DNA of 64,000 nucleotides from Streptomyces sp. NBC_01214 (GCF_026340975.1 NZ_JAPEOS010000003.1:1922001-1986000); one strand, 5' to 3'. Numbered from the stretch's first letter, positions 8,377 through 17,189 are shown. Numbers and translations: made by a program. The notes: generated by a model from the sequence alone, not told the origin.

Positions 8377-8780
8377 TCACGCACGCTGCCTCGTACGACG
8401 GGCAGCCCGGCGGCGCCAGGCTCTTGACCGGCATCGGCCGGAGCAGTACACCGCGTTGGCAGCGGCCGCCGCCGGCGAAAGTGATCCGGCCGCACTCCGG
8501 ACACGTCAGATGCTGATCATGCGGGTGTCACCGTTCCACTCCGCCTCGGCCAGCATCAGCCCGAGCGTGAACTGCGGTCTGCTCTGCGTCCGTCCCGGTA
8601 TGCCTGGGCCCGGGCGACGTCGTCGCAGTATCGGCGCCGGACCGACGCGCTCCTCGGTAGTTGGGCCTCGCAGCAGGCGCAGTAGCGGATGCGGGCCACG
8701 TCTCCAGGGTCGCGCGACGGCACGCCGATTCGTACATCGTTCGGGAGAGGCGCAGCCACGGGCTTTTCCGGTGGCAGCAC
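8377..8780 (-). pseudogene. Decayed two-zinc-ribbon protein
   Basis: On the minus strand one frame near 8556-8780 encodes RYCACCEAQL followed by RRRYCDDVARAQAYRD. Further on another frame gives CPECGRITFAGGGRCQRG, and a third finishes with VYCSGRCRSRAWRRRAARRT and a TGA at 8377-8379. Together these are two CxxC...C-type zinc ribbons of the small 'CPxCG...YCSxxCR.RA' protein type found in actinobacteria, split by at least two frameshifts. The function is unknown. Confidence 0.5.
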
Positions 8781-8844
8781 CCACTCGTTCCACTACCTCA
8801 CCGCCGGCGACTACTGGCCGTCTTGGGCCGGGTAGGCCACGTAA

Positions 8845-9262
8845 GAAGCCTGACCCCGTCGCAGCGGACAAGGGCTACAGCAACGGCCCCTGCCGCGCGT
8901 GCCCGCGGCGCCGAGGCATCCGGCACACGATCCAGGAGAAGGCCGACAGTCAGGAGGCCCGCCTGCGTAAGGGATCACGAGGCGGACGGCCACCGAGGTT
9001 TGACGAAGACGGATACAGGAAGCGCAACACCGTGGAGCGGGCCGTCAACAAGCTGAAGAACTCGCGGGCCGTTGCGACCCGGTATGAAAAGCGCGGCTAC
9101 GTCTTCCTCGGCACAGTCACCGCAGAGGCCCTGGTCATCTGGCTTCGCACTGGATCCCCTCACCAGGCCGGCGGCCGGGACGGGTCGCCGCCCTCGATCT
9201 CCTCCGGCCAATCGACGGGCCGGCAGTCCGTCCGGCTCAGGATGCCGGGGTCGGGGACGTAG
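8845..9262 (+). pseudogene. IS5-family transposase C-terminal fragment
   Basis: The reading frame encodes AADKGYSNGPCRACPRRRGI, then RKRNTVERAVNKLKNSRAVATRYEK and AEALVIWLRT, which is the C-terminal third of an IS5-type DDE transposase including the catalytic-Glu helix (NTVERAVNKLKN). The N-terminal two thirds are missing and the upstream DNA is the antisense of the zinc-ribbon pseudogene. Confidence 0.8.
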
Positions 9263-9621
9263 CCCTCCTTCCCCGCCGGGCACTACTTCGGGTGCCGTTA
9301 ACGAGCGGCGAACAGACCTGCGCCGCAAGGGCCTACTCCGGTGATGCCGCGCCCGCTGTCCTCTGACACCGAACCTGGACGGTTTGCCCGGAAAGTTGGA
9401 GAACCACTGTGCTCCTGCCATTGATGTTGGATCGAGACGGCCGGGGGCAAAGCAGGGGCGTCGGCTCTTGTGTACAGAGATCCCCCGCTACCGGCCTTCG
9501 GACTGGACTTCCTTGAGTTCGGGCGTCGCGGCACCAGTCCTTGGGGCAGGTCTGAAGCGCACCTGTTGGGATCATTGGGCGAGTGCGCCCCTTGTCAGTG
9601 AAGTGCGCTTTCCTGTCTGTC
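9263..9621. other. No gene seen
   Basis: About 360 bases without a convincing reading frame, conserved motif or strong hairpin. It presumably includes the promoter of the SUKH gene, but no clear -35/-10 pair stands out. Confidence 0.4.
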
Positions 9622-10422
9622 ATGGAGCTAACGCAATCGATGCTTAATGACCTGCTGGACCGGATCGACGCCCCGAGTGGATCTCTGCACCTGTCGCTGG
9701 ACACCGACCCGCACATGCTCGTGGACAGGCTGGCCGACCGTTACGGGGCACCACGGACCCTGGTCTTGGACGGTTTCACGGACCCGACCGTGGACGAGTC
9801 CCGTGGCGCGGCTCTTCTCGCTGTCCTCGAAGGCCGGGGCGAGACGATTCGGGCATGGGCGTACGGAGGTCAGTGGATCGGCGCCGGGACCGCTCGGGAC
9901 GCGCAAGGAGTCGTCCGGCCAGTGCTGGCGGCCGCGCCGCGGCGCGTGCAGGTGCCTGCTACAGGGGGGACCGGCCGGGACGAGGACTGGGTTGAGCGGC
10001 TTATCGTTATCACCGCCTGGACCTCGCCCCCGCAACGGCCGGACATCGACTGGGCACAGATCGAGGCACAGGCGGGCACGCGTCTTCCCGGCGACTACAA
10101 ACGCATGGTGGAGACATTCGGGGAAGGCGCCTTCGATGGATTCCTCACCCTGAACCAGGAGCCGTGGACCCACCTCCGCGAGGACGGCCTGCTCATCTGG
10201 GCAAGCACCGAGCACGAGAACCTGTACTGCTGGCAGACCGACCACAGCACCGACCCAGACCGTTGGTCCGTCGCCATCCGGACCTTCGATGACGACGTCG
10301 TCCCCTTCGATTGCTCGGCTGCGGAGTTCATCTGCCGCATCCTCCTCGACCCGCACCACCCGTTCACGATGGCCCGCTACTTCGACACCCACTGGTTCAT
10401 GAACTACCGCGAGAACGAGTGA
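9622..10422 (+). CDS. SMI1/KNR4 (SUKH) family protein
   Basis: The 266-residue product starts at the ATG at 9622; a possible upstream start at 9583 has less support. The C-terminal half has the SUKH signature: WAQIEAQAGTRLPGDYKRMV followed by FGEGAFDGFLTL and later WSVAIRTFDDDVVPF. The first 130 residues lack a recognised domain. SUKH proteins are often immunity proteins for polymorphic toxins or contact-dependent inhibition systems; no toxin gene is adjacent here, so this may be an orphan immunity gene. It stands alone among remnants on a variable chromosome region. The family assignment is firm; the immunity role is an inference. Confidence 0.8.
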   Translation: MELTQSMLNDLLDRIDAPSGSLHLSLDTDPHMLVDRLADRYGAPRTLVLDGFTDPTVDESRGAALLAVLEGRGETIRAWAYGGQWIGAGTARDAQGVVRPVLAAAPRRVQVPATGGTGRDEDWVERLIVITAWTSPPQRPDIDWAQIEAQAGTRLPGDYKRMVETFGEGAFDGFLTLNQEPWTHLREDGLLIWASTEHENLYCWQTDHSTDPDRWSVAIRTFDDDVVPFDCSAAEFICRILLDPHHPFTMARYFDTHWFMNYRENE

Positions 10423-10453
10423 CCCAACCCTGCCGCCATAGGCTAGGCGGGCC

Positions 10454-10750
10454 CGGTGAGTGCGCTGTGCCTGGTCGAGCTTGTCGCGGCGCTGCTTCTG
10501 GCGGGCGAGCCACACCCCGACGCCGCGAACGTCGCTGTCGGGCATCTCCGGCACACCCGCCGGCCCCGGCAGGACGCCCTCCCGCGCGATGTACCGCTGG
10601 AGGGCCTTCAGCCCTTTCCGGAACGCTTCTTGCGCGGCCCGGACGCCGCAGCCGTCTTCGTCGCCGCCTTACGGACGCGTGGGGCCTTTCTCCTCACGCC
10701 GAGTCCGCCGTGCCGGCGCCGCTGCTCCTCGTTCAGCCGGTCCAGGCCCA
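10454..10750 (-). pseudogene. Helicase-associated (HA) domain fragment, frameshifted
   Basis: The minus strand encodes LDRLNEEQRRRHGGLGVRRK in one frame and, after a frameshift near 10640, FRKGLKALQRYIAREG, then GVWLARQKQRRDKLDQAQRT. The same blocks occur in the longer HA-domain gene at 51760-52674 (LQQYIAREGG, WLANQKQRRHRL). It is therefore the C-terminal end of a helicase-associated-domain protein, a type common near the ends of Streptomyces linear replicons. The helicase part is absent. Confidence 0.75.
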
Positions 10751-10869
10751 GCGCTGGGGAACGCCTCACGGGGCTGCTGGTCGGAATCCCGACCAGGGGT
10801 ACGGCCTTGGGCTCGGGCGCGGACTCTGCTGGGGGAGACAGCGGAGGCGCACCGGGCTCCGGCATCCAA

Positions 10870-11270
10870 TTGCGCTGGTGGGTGTCCTTGTCCGTGGTGT
10901 TGAGCCGGGCCCGGTCTATTTCGATGTGGGGAGTGGTCCGGACGTGCCGTCGACCAGGCACTGGTCGGCGTACGACGGCCGGTACCGCCGTCCGCGCGTC
11001 GAGGCGCTCCGGGCCGTATGCACGTGCGGACGGCGCGGCGGCGCCGAGTACCCGCTGGACTGGGCGACGATCGGCGACCAGCCCCTGTACGAAGCCGACG
11101 TCGACATGTCGGGGCCGCTCGCGGAATGGACCGCGCACCTGTCCGTCATCCGGGAGGCGGCCGTACATCTGCCCGAACCCCTGGCCGCCCTCCTGGCGGA
11201 GATGGCCGAGCGGCTGAGGACCGCTCTGCGCTCGGTGACGACAGAACCCGGGACGTCCCTCCCTCGGTGA
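10870..11270 (+). pseudogene. C-terminal part of an unidentified conserved Streptomyces protein
   Basis: The frame ending at 11270 encodes HWSAYDGRYRRPRVEALRAV, then CTCGRRGGAEYPLDWATIGD and PLAEWTAHLSVI. Upstream in the same frame it only reads the antisense of the HA-domain fragment, so the true N-terminus is missing. The segment resembles small actinobacterial proteins with a single CxCG..YP motif. Function unknown. Confidence 0.5.
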
Positions 11271-11559
11271 ATGCGCACGGCGGGGCTGGACACGTCGAAG
11301 GGGTCGGTCACGCGGGCGACACGGGCTTGACCGGCGAGATCCGAAGGAGACGACCTACCGGCTAGCGGTCGGGTCGGGAAGAGGCTTGCCCTCGCACGAG
11401 GCATCTTCGGTCGGCATCCGGCCGTCGACGAGGAAGCCCTCGACGTACGCGTCCACACAGGGGTTGTGCGACTGGTAGACGCCGTGGTCCCCGCCGCCGA
11501 CGGTGATCAGCCGGGATCCGGCCGTCCCCTGGTGGGCCCGCAGCGCGCCCTCGTAGTAA

Positions 11560-12416
11560 GAAGTCATCTCATTTGGATGGTTGGGTAGACTGACGGTCGT
11601 GGCGGGGATTGTTGACCGGCTGGTGCCGGATGAGTTGTGGGTGCTGTTCCAGCGGGTCGTGCCGGAGGCCCCGTCGCGACCGCAGGGCGGTGGTCGGCGT
11701 CGGCATGGCGACCGGGAAGTACTCGCCGCGATCGTGTTCGTTGCCACGTCGGGCTGTACGTGGCAACAGTTGCCGACGGCGTCGTTCGGGCCGTCAGGAG
11801 CGACGGCGCACCGGCGTTTTGCCGAGTGGAGCAAGGCCCGGGTGTGGGCCAAGCTCCACCGCCTGGTCCTCGATGAGCTCGGCGCCCGCGGCGATCTGGA
11901 CTGGTCCCGCTGCGCGATCGACTCGGTGAACATGCGGGCCCTGAAAAGGGGGACCTGACAGGTCCGAATCCTGTCGATCGGGGCAAGTTCGGATCGAAGA
12001 TCCACTTGATCACCGAGCGGACCGGTCTGCCCCTGTCCGTCGGAATCTCGGGCGCGAACCTGCACGACAGCCAGGCCCTCGAACCCCTCGTCCGCGGCAT
12101 ACCGCCCATCCGCTCCCGCCGTGGCCGCCGACGGCGCAAGCCCGGCAAGCTCCACGCTGACAAGGGCTACGACTACGCCCACCTGCGGAAATGGTTACGT
12201 CAGCGCGGCATCAAGCACCGCATAGCCCGCAGAGGCATCGAGTCCTCACAGCGACTGGGCCGCCACCGCTGGACCATCGAACGCACCATGGCCTGGCTCG
12301 CGGGCTGCCGCCGACTCCACCGCCGCTACGAATGCAAAGCCGACCACTTCCTCGCCTTCGCCAGCATCGCCTGCACCCTCATCTGCTACCGAAGACTCAC
12401 CAAATGAGATGACCTC
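11560..12416 (+). mobile_element. IS5-family (IS427-like) insertion sequence, copy A, 857 bp
   Basis: The terminal inverted repeats are GAAGTCATCTCATTTGG at the left end and GAGGTCATCTCATTTGG (reverse complement) at the right end. The flanks are TAA at 11557-11559 and 12417-12419, a 3-bp TNA duplication. The element interrupts the S33 peptidase gene. A near-identical copy lies at 62150-63007 in the opposite orientation. Confidence 0.92.
11599..12407 (+). CDS. IS5-type transposase made by -1 frameshift (copy A)
   Basis: The first frame (GTG at 11599, or TTG at 11581) encodes the N-terminal DUF4096 region, with VPDELWVLFQRV, FVATSGCTWQQLP and WAKLHRLVLDELGA, then the first catalytic Asp region CAIDSVNMRALK, and stops at 11958. 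The second frame carries the rest: ITERTGLPLSVGISGANLHD, the second Asp in HADKGYDYAHLRKWL, and the Glu helix RHRWTIERTMAWLAGCRRLH, ending at 12407. The switch lies at an AAAAGGGGG run (11944-11952); a -1 slip gives RALKKGDLTGPNPVDRGKFG. The same arrangement in copy B shows it is programmed, not a mutation. Confidence 0.88.
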
Positions 12417-13689
12417 TAAGTGGCCGGGTCGTGAAGCGAGTTGAGCATCATGATCGGCGGCAGCCCCCGCCCGGTGACCTGCACCCGGGGCGCCTGGGAG
12501 CGCGGCCAGGCGGCGCAGACCGAGGCGAAGGTCAGCTCACGGGCCCCGGCCATCGGGTACGCGGCGCCGTCGGCCGCGCTCCGGCGGACCCAGAAGGCGC
12601 TGTCGTGGTTCCACGGGGTGTCCTGGCAGATGACGGAGAAGAAGTCTGCCGCGAACTGCGCCCCCAGCGGGTGCTTCAGCTTCTCGGCCAGGGCCTTGCG
12701 GGCGGCCGGCGGAGCCGCCTCCGGGTGCTCCAGGACACCGAGCAGCATCGCCAGATCGGGGAAGCGGTCGCCGCTGTAGATGATGGAGGTGGCGGCGGCG
12801 TCGAGGTGGTTGGGGGTGACCGTCGTCCCCTCCAAGTCCAGCGGGTGCTCGCCCAGTCCGCGCCGCAGCCGCTCGTACGAGGTTTTGGCCTCCTCGGCGG
12901 TCCGGCCCCGGTGGTACGTCGCGTCGTTCGCGGCGAGCCAGGGCAGGAAGTCCTGTTCGAACCGGCGTTGGAAGCTCATCGGCTGGCCCGTCAGGAACTT
13001 CTGCCAACTACCCGTGAAGCCGATGTTGCTGTCGAGCACCACCCGGTCGACCCGGTGCGGGAACTCGGTTGCGTAGTAGGCGCCGAGGAAGGTGGCGTAA
13101 GAGGGTCCGTAGTAGGACACCTTCGACTCGCCGAGCAGCGCCCGGAACAGGTCCATGTCGTGCACGGCCTGGTCGGTGGTGATGTACGGGAGTAGATCGC
13201 CCGACCGCCGCTCGCAGTCCCGTACGAAGTTCCGCGCCCGGTCCACGGTGGCGTCTACGGCCCGGCGAGAGCGGTCGCGCAGGTCGCCGCTGGTGAACAG
13301 GGCGTCCACCGCGTCCTGGTCGGAGCAGACCACCTGCGTGCTGGCCCCGACCCCGCGCTGGTCGAAGCCGACGACGTCGTATGCGGCCGCCACCTTGGGC
13401 GAGTACGCCGCCAGGCCCGCCGGCCGGCCCAGCCCCGAGGCGCCGGGCCCGCCGGCCGCCATCATCAGCACGCCCCGCCGCGCGGCGGGGTCCGCGGCCC
13501 GGTGCCGGGACACCGCGACGGTCAGGTCCGTCCCCGTGCCCGGGTGGTACCAGTCGCGCGGCACCGTCATGGAGGCGCACTCCAGCGCACCGGACTGGCT
13601 CGGCTGCCAGTTGAGGCGCTGCTGCGCGTACCGTCGCGAGAGCCCCAGGCTGCCGCGAACTTCACGCCCGTCCAGAGGTGTCCAGTGGT

Positions 13690-13830
13690 CGGCGGGAGCC
13701 GAGCACTCCCCGTCCGGGCATCGTAAAGGTCCAGGTGGTGTCTTCGGTCAGGACCGCTTCCAGCTCGGGCCAGTTCAGCTTGTCCAGGGCGTGGGTGTGT
13801 GCGCAACCCTCTGCTGGAGTTCGGCGATCA
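13690..13830 (-). pseudogene. Possible SnoaL-like domain scrap
   Basis: On the minus strand a frame reads THALDKLNWPELEAVLTEDT, then TWTFTMPGRGVLGSRR. This resembles the first helix and strand of SnoaL-like/NTF2-fold proteins. It has no start, is out of frame with what precedes it and runs into the truncated peptidase gene. The assignment is weak. Confidence 0.25.
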
Positions 13831-14826
13831 CGAGACCACCGTCAGCACGATCTTGCCTTGGATGTGGCCTTGCGCGGCTCGGGTGTGTGCGCTGTCCGCC
13901 TCGGGCAGCGGGTAGGTGCTGTCCACCCCGACCTGGAGCTTGCCCTCGTTGAACAGGCGCCCGATCTCGGCGAGCTGGGGGCCGTTGGAACGCACCTGAA
14001 TGTTCGAGACGGTGATGCCCAGACGCGCCGTCTCTTCCGGGTCGTACTGGGCGAAGAACACGGGAAGCATGGTGCCGCCGCGCTTGAGCACGGTCAGGAA
14101 GCGTGAGCTGTCCGGGCCACCGACGGTGTCGATCACCAGGTCGACACCGCTGACCGCGTCCGCGGCCTGCGTCGTGGTGTAGTCGATGAACTCATCGGCG
14201 CCGAGCTTGCGCAGGAACTGCTCGTGCCGGCCCGAGGCCACCGCGATGACGTGTGCCCCCTTCCATTTCGCCAGCTGCACCGCGAAGTGGCCCACTCCAC
14301 CGGCGGCCCCGTTGACCAGCACGGTCATCCCTGGTGTGATCGGCACCGGCTGGTGCACCTGGCCGGTGAACGGGGACGGCACGTCGTGGCCGAGATCAAC
14401 CAGGTACTGCCAGGCCGTAAGCACGGCCATCGGAGCTCCAGCCGCCTGCACGTGGTCGATACCGGCCGGCTTGTGAGCCAGGTCCGAAGCCGGAGCGGCC
14501 ACGTACTCGGCGTACGTCCGGCCGTCGAATCCGGGGAACCGCAGCATGCCGAAGACCTCGTCACCGACGGCGAACCCCGGCACGTCCGGAGCGACCGTCT
14601 GGACCACGCCCGACATGTCCGTTCCGGGGATCAGAGGGAACTCCAGCGCCGGCCTCATCTCGGCCGGCATGACCTTCATCCCCTCACGCAGGTACCAGTC
14701 CGGCGGGTTGATGCCCGCCGCGTGCACCCGGACGAGCACTTCGCCCGGGCCGATCTCGGGAACCGGCACCTCGTCATACTGCAAAACTTCCGGCCCGCCG
14801 GCTTCGTGGAACTGGATTGCCTTCAT
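13828..14826 (-). CDS. NADP-dependent quinone oxidoreductase-like protein (MDR superfamily)
   Basis: The 332-residue product begins MKAIQFHEAGGPEVLQYDEV and contains the N-terminal GroES-like fold with AAGINPPDWYLREG and FPLIPGTDMSGVV. The Rossmann cofactor motif is VLVNGAAGGVGHFAVQLAKW, followed by GADEFIDYTT. No zinc-binding cysteine pattern is present, placing it in the zinc-independent quinone reductase/enoyl reductase branch. It is divergent from a LysR gene with 122 bases between them, a classical arrangement in which the LysR protein controls both. Its in vivo substrate is unknown. Confidence 0.9.
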   Translation of the reverse strand: MKAIQFHEAGGPEVLQYDEVPVPEIGPGEVLVRVHAAGINPPDWYLREGMKVMPAEMRPALEFPLIPGTDMSGVVQTVAPDVPGFAVGDEVFGMLRFPGFDGRTYAEYVAAPASDLAHKPAGIDHVQAAGAPMAVLTAWQYLVDLGHDVPSPFTGQVHQPVPITPGMTVLVNGAAGGVGHFAVQLAKWKGAHVIAVASGRHEQFLRKLGADEFIDYTTTQAADAVSGVDLVIDTVGGPDSSRFLTVLKRGGTMLPVFFAQYDPEETARLGITVSNIQVRSNGPQLAEIGRLFNEGKLQVGVDSTYPLPEADSAHTRAAQGHIQGKIVLTVVS

Positions 14827-14876
14827 CGCGTCTGTCGCTTTCCTGGGGAAACGTTGCTCCTGCAGTCAAGGCCCAG

Positions 14877-14891
14877 GACGGCATGGCCGTC
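14877..14891. promoter_or_regulatory. Perfect palindrome in divergent LysR promoter region
   Basis: GACGGCATGGCCGTC (6-bp arms, 3-bp centre) lies midway between the divergent oxidoreductase and LysR genes. It is a candidate LysR operator, although the classical T-N11-A core is not obvious. Confidence 0.35.
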
Positions 14892-14948
14892 CAAGACCGG
14901 TTCGGCAACCTGATCATTCCGAAACGACATGACGCGTACGCTGCAAGG

Positions 14949-15824
14949 GTGAACGATCTCGGACAGGACCTGGAACTGCGGCTGGTGCGCTACTTCACCG
15001 TGGTGGCGGCGCACCAGCACTTCGGCCGGGCCGCCGTCGACTTGCACGTGGCCCAGCCAGCGCTGAGCCGCCAGATCCAACGGCTCGAGAAGAATCTCGG
15101 CGCACGACTGCTGGACCGCGTACCCCAGGGCGCCCGGCTCACTCCGGCCGGCCAGAGGTTCCTCCCTCACGCCCAAGCCCTGCTGCAGGCCGCCCGCCAG
15201 GCCGAACTGGCCGTGCGTGAACAAGCCGAGACCGAACACATCGCCATCGGCTACGTTGAAGACCTGGTGATCACTGCCGCCGTACGGGAACTGCGCCGCC
15301 GTCACCCGGACGCCGAGATCACCACCCGGTACTTGAGCTGCCGCGACATCGGGGCGCTGTCCGACAAGCGCGTCGACGCCCTGATCGCGCGGGCCCCGCT
15401 GCCGCTCGCCGCCGACGACGTCTTCACCACCCCTCTGTACGAGGAGCCCCGGATGCTCGTGGTCCCGCGCGGCCATCCCCTGGCCGACCGCCCGTCGGTG
15501 ACCGCGGAAGAACTGGCTGGCGAGGAGGCGGCACCGTGCCCGTTCGAGACCGCGGACTGGACTTCCTACCGGATCCTCGGGGCCGACGTGCCGCCGATCG
15601 AGAGCTACGAGGACAAGCTCGAACTCGTCGCGAGTGGCAGGGCGCTCGCCGTGCTACCGGTCGGCGATCGGCGTAGCTCACTGCGCCCCGACCTCGTCAC
15701 CGTCCCGATCGAGGGCTCTCCTCCCAGCCAGGTCGTCCTGGTCAGCCGCAAGGGCGACCCGAATCCGATGATCAGGAATCTTCAGCTGGTGGCCAAGGCC
15801 GTCCTGACCGCCCCGGCAGCCTGA
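14949..15824 (+). CDS. LysR family transcriptional regulator
   Basis: From the GTG at 14949 the product is 291 residues. The N-terminal winged helix is clear: LVRYFTVVAAHQHFGRAAVD, LHVAQPALSRQIQRLEKNLG, and LLDRVPQGARLTPAGQRFL. A substrate-binding domain follows (IAIGYVEDLVITAAVRELRR, then PLYEEPRMLVVPRGHPLADR). It is divergent from the MDR oxidoreductase and probably activates that gene in response to a small molecule. The frame is open upstream to 14817, but that stretch is intergenic and overlaps the other gene's start. Confidence 0.9.
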   Translation: MNDLGQDLELRLVRYFTVVAAHQHFGRAAVDLHVAQPALSRQIQRLEKNLGARLLDRVPQGARLTPAGQRFLPHAQALLQAARQAELAVREQAETEHIAIGYVEDLVITAAVRELRRRHPDAEITTRYLSCRDIGALSDKRVDALIARAPLPLAADDVFTTPLYEEPRMLVVPRGHPLADRPSVTAEELAGEEAAPCPFETADWTSYRILGADVPPIESYEDKLELVASGRALAVLPVGDRRSSLRPDLVTVPIEGSPPSQVVLVSRKGDPNPMIRNLQLVAKAVLTAPAA

Positions 15825-15825
15825 C

Positions 15826-16032
15826 CGGGCTCGCCTTCTCCTACAGCAAGGCGATGCGCGAGGGCCCGGAGGTGCGCATCCCGCGCAAGGACCTGGCCCA
15901 CCCGGTGCTGTGGATGCCGTCGCTGGAGCAGACCGTCGCCGACATCGCCCAGGACGCCCGGCACTGGGACTTCACGGTGTTCCAGCCCAAGGCTGATGGC
16001 GTGGTCATCGCCAAGGTGGCGCTGTTGGATCG
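15826..16032 (+). pseudogene. Unrecognised gene fragment
   Basis: Directly after the LysR stop a frame encodes TGLAFSYSKAMREGPEVRIP, then VLWMPSLEQTVADIAQDARH and FTVFQPKADGVVIAKVALLD. It has strong coding character but neither a start of its own nor a proper end, since it runs into the antisense of the TetR gene. I cannot assign a family. It is a remnant of a gene deleted on both sides. Confidence 0.45.
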
Positions 16033-16761
16033 TCAAGGCCGGGCCGGGAGGTTGGCCTCCCAGCCGTCGAGGAGTCGTTCGAGACCCAGCTCGAACCCGC
16101 GCTCGGCGCTGTCGGCCGCGTGGGGAAGCTCGGCATCACGAATGACCCGGGCGAGGAGTGGATGGTGCCCGCTCTTGACGACTTTGTCGAGGTAGGACGT
16201 GTGGGCGTCCATCCATTCCTGGATGCCCACTTTGGAGCGTCGGACGGCTTCCTGCTGGGCTAGCTCGCCGATGGCGTAGCCGCGGACGAAGGCCTGCAGC
16301 GTGTCGACGACGGTGATCACGACGTCGATATCGAAGCCGAGGGGATCGATGGCGGCGAGTGCGCGCTCGATGGCATCGAGGGAGTTCAGCCCAAGTGATG
16401 GGCGCCCTGCTGCGAGGGAGGTCATCCAGGGATGCCGGTAGAAGGTGGACCGGTAGCGATGGGCCAGGCCTCGCAGGTCGCCGCGCCAGTCGCCGGTAGG
16501 AGCAGGCGGTCCGCCGTCTTCGGCCGCTACGGTGTCGAGCATGAGGTCGAGCAGGTCGTCTTTGGACGTCAGGTAGCGGTAGAGCGAGGCTGTGCCCGTC
16601 CCCAGTGCCTTGGCGACGCGCCGCATGGACAGTGCCCCGATGCCCTCGGCATCGGCGATCGCGATAGCGGCGCTGGTGATCTCCGCCCGCATGCGTGAGG
16701 GTGCGGTGCCTTTCGCGGCCCGCTCCGGCCGGTTCCAGATCAGCGTGTGAGCGTCGTGCAT
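16033..16761 (-). CDS. TetR/AcrR family regulator (TetR_C_1-like)
   Basis: From the ATG at 16761 the product is 242 residues. The helix-turn-helix is ITSAAIAIADAEGIGALSMR then RVAKALGTGTASLYRYLTSK. The C-terminal domain, with YRSTFYRHPWMTSLAAGRPS and DALQ-type helices, resembles the tetracycline-repressor C-terminal family (TetR_C_1). No efflux or enzyme gene is left next to it, and its former divergent partner seems to have been replaced by fragments (16802-17330). A box with TACGGAAA just upstream of the start recurs near 17150, possibly part of its operator. Confidence 0.88.
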   Translation of the reverse strand: MHDAHTLIWNRPERAAKGTAPSRMRAEITSAAIAIADAEGIGALSMRRVAKALGTGTASLYRYLTSKDDLLDLMLDTVAAEDGGPPAPTGDWRGDLRGLAHRYRSTFYRHPWMTSLAAGRPSLGLNSLDAIERALAAIDPLGFDIDVVITVVDTLQAFVRGYAIGELAQQEAVRRSKVGIQEWMDAHTSYLDKVVKSGHHPLLARVIRDAELPHAADSAERGFELGLERLLDGWEANLPARP

Positions 16762-16801
16762 CGGTTTTCCGTATGAGCAGCCCCTTTTCCCCCGCAGTGC
16801 C

Positions 16802-16903
16802 CAGTTCGCCGCCGAATCCGACAAGAATCACCAGCTCATCTTCGGCGACAACGCCCCCGCCAGCCTGCTCGACCTGCTCATCGGCCAGGAGCCGACCGAG
16901 TGA
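16802..16903 (+). pseudogene. C-terminal scrap of an unidentified gene
   Basis: A frame ending at 16901-16903 encodes QFAAESDKNHQLIFGDNAPA and SLLDLLIGQEPTE. It begins at the junction with the TetR 5' region and has no start. It looks like the end of an enzyme gene, but I do not recognise the family. Confidence 0.4.
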
Positions 16904-17010
16904 GCGAGGGCGCCGGAGCGGAGAGGGAGACCACCGGAATCCGCTACGAGTATCAATGTCAGACCCGCCTCGTAGCGTCGAAGACGCGGGTCCGGACCGG
17001 GGAGCAGCTG

Positions 17011-17136
17011 CTGGCCGTCGAGCTCGCAGATCTTTCGGTTGCGGATGCGGCCGCCGTCGGCCGTGTGGACCTGCCGGAAGCTGATGTCGTGCGACTCCGT
17101 GGCCGGGACCACCTTGATCGGGATGGTGGTGTTGAC
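17011..17136 (-). pseudogene. Ku (NHEJ) protein N-terminal fragment
   Basis: The minus strand encodes TTIPIKVVPATESHDISFRQ, then VHTADGGRIRNRKICELDGQ. This matches the conserved first strands of bacterial Ku (…VPVKLYSATE..D.SFRQVH..D.GRIR.K..C). The start and the rest of the DNA-bridging beta-barrel are gone. Ku paralogues are often found near the ends of Streptomyces linear chromosomes, where they act in non-homologous end joining with LigD-type ligases. Confidence 0.75.
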
Positions 17137-17189
17137 TGAACCAGTTTCCGTATAAGCACAGTTCAGGAGCGGTTTCTGCTAGCCATCGG

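Larger units (their letters stand above)
11355..13690 (-). pseudogene. Secreted tripeptidyl aminopeptidase-like S33 hydrolase, interrupted by IS5
   Basis: From about 13640 leftward the gene encodes an alpha/beta hydrolase of the S33 tripeptidyl-aminopeptidase type: QPSQSGALECASMTVPRDW, VLMMAAGGPGASG, YDVVGFDQRGVGAST, the nucleophile region SKVSYYGPSYATFLG, and LNSLHDPAT with the catalytic Asp. There it is cut by the IS at 11560-12416. Translation resumes with YYEGALRAHQG and GGGDHGVY, carrying the catalytic His, and stops at 11355. Removing the IS and one TAA duplication restores the frame exactly (DPAT-YYEGALR). The 5' end lacks a recognisable signal peptide and may also be truncated. Confidence 0.88.

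Noticed and set aside
11941..12010. Frameshift in the IS5 transposase read as a mutation making a pseudogene.
   Set aside because: The second copy at 62150-63007 has the same frame change at the same slippery run, so it is treated as programmed.
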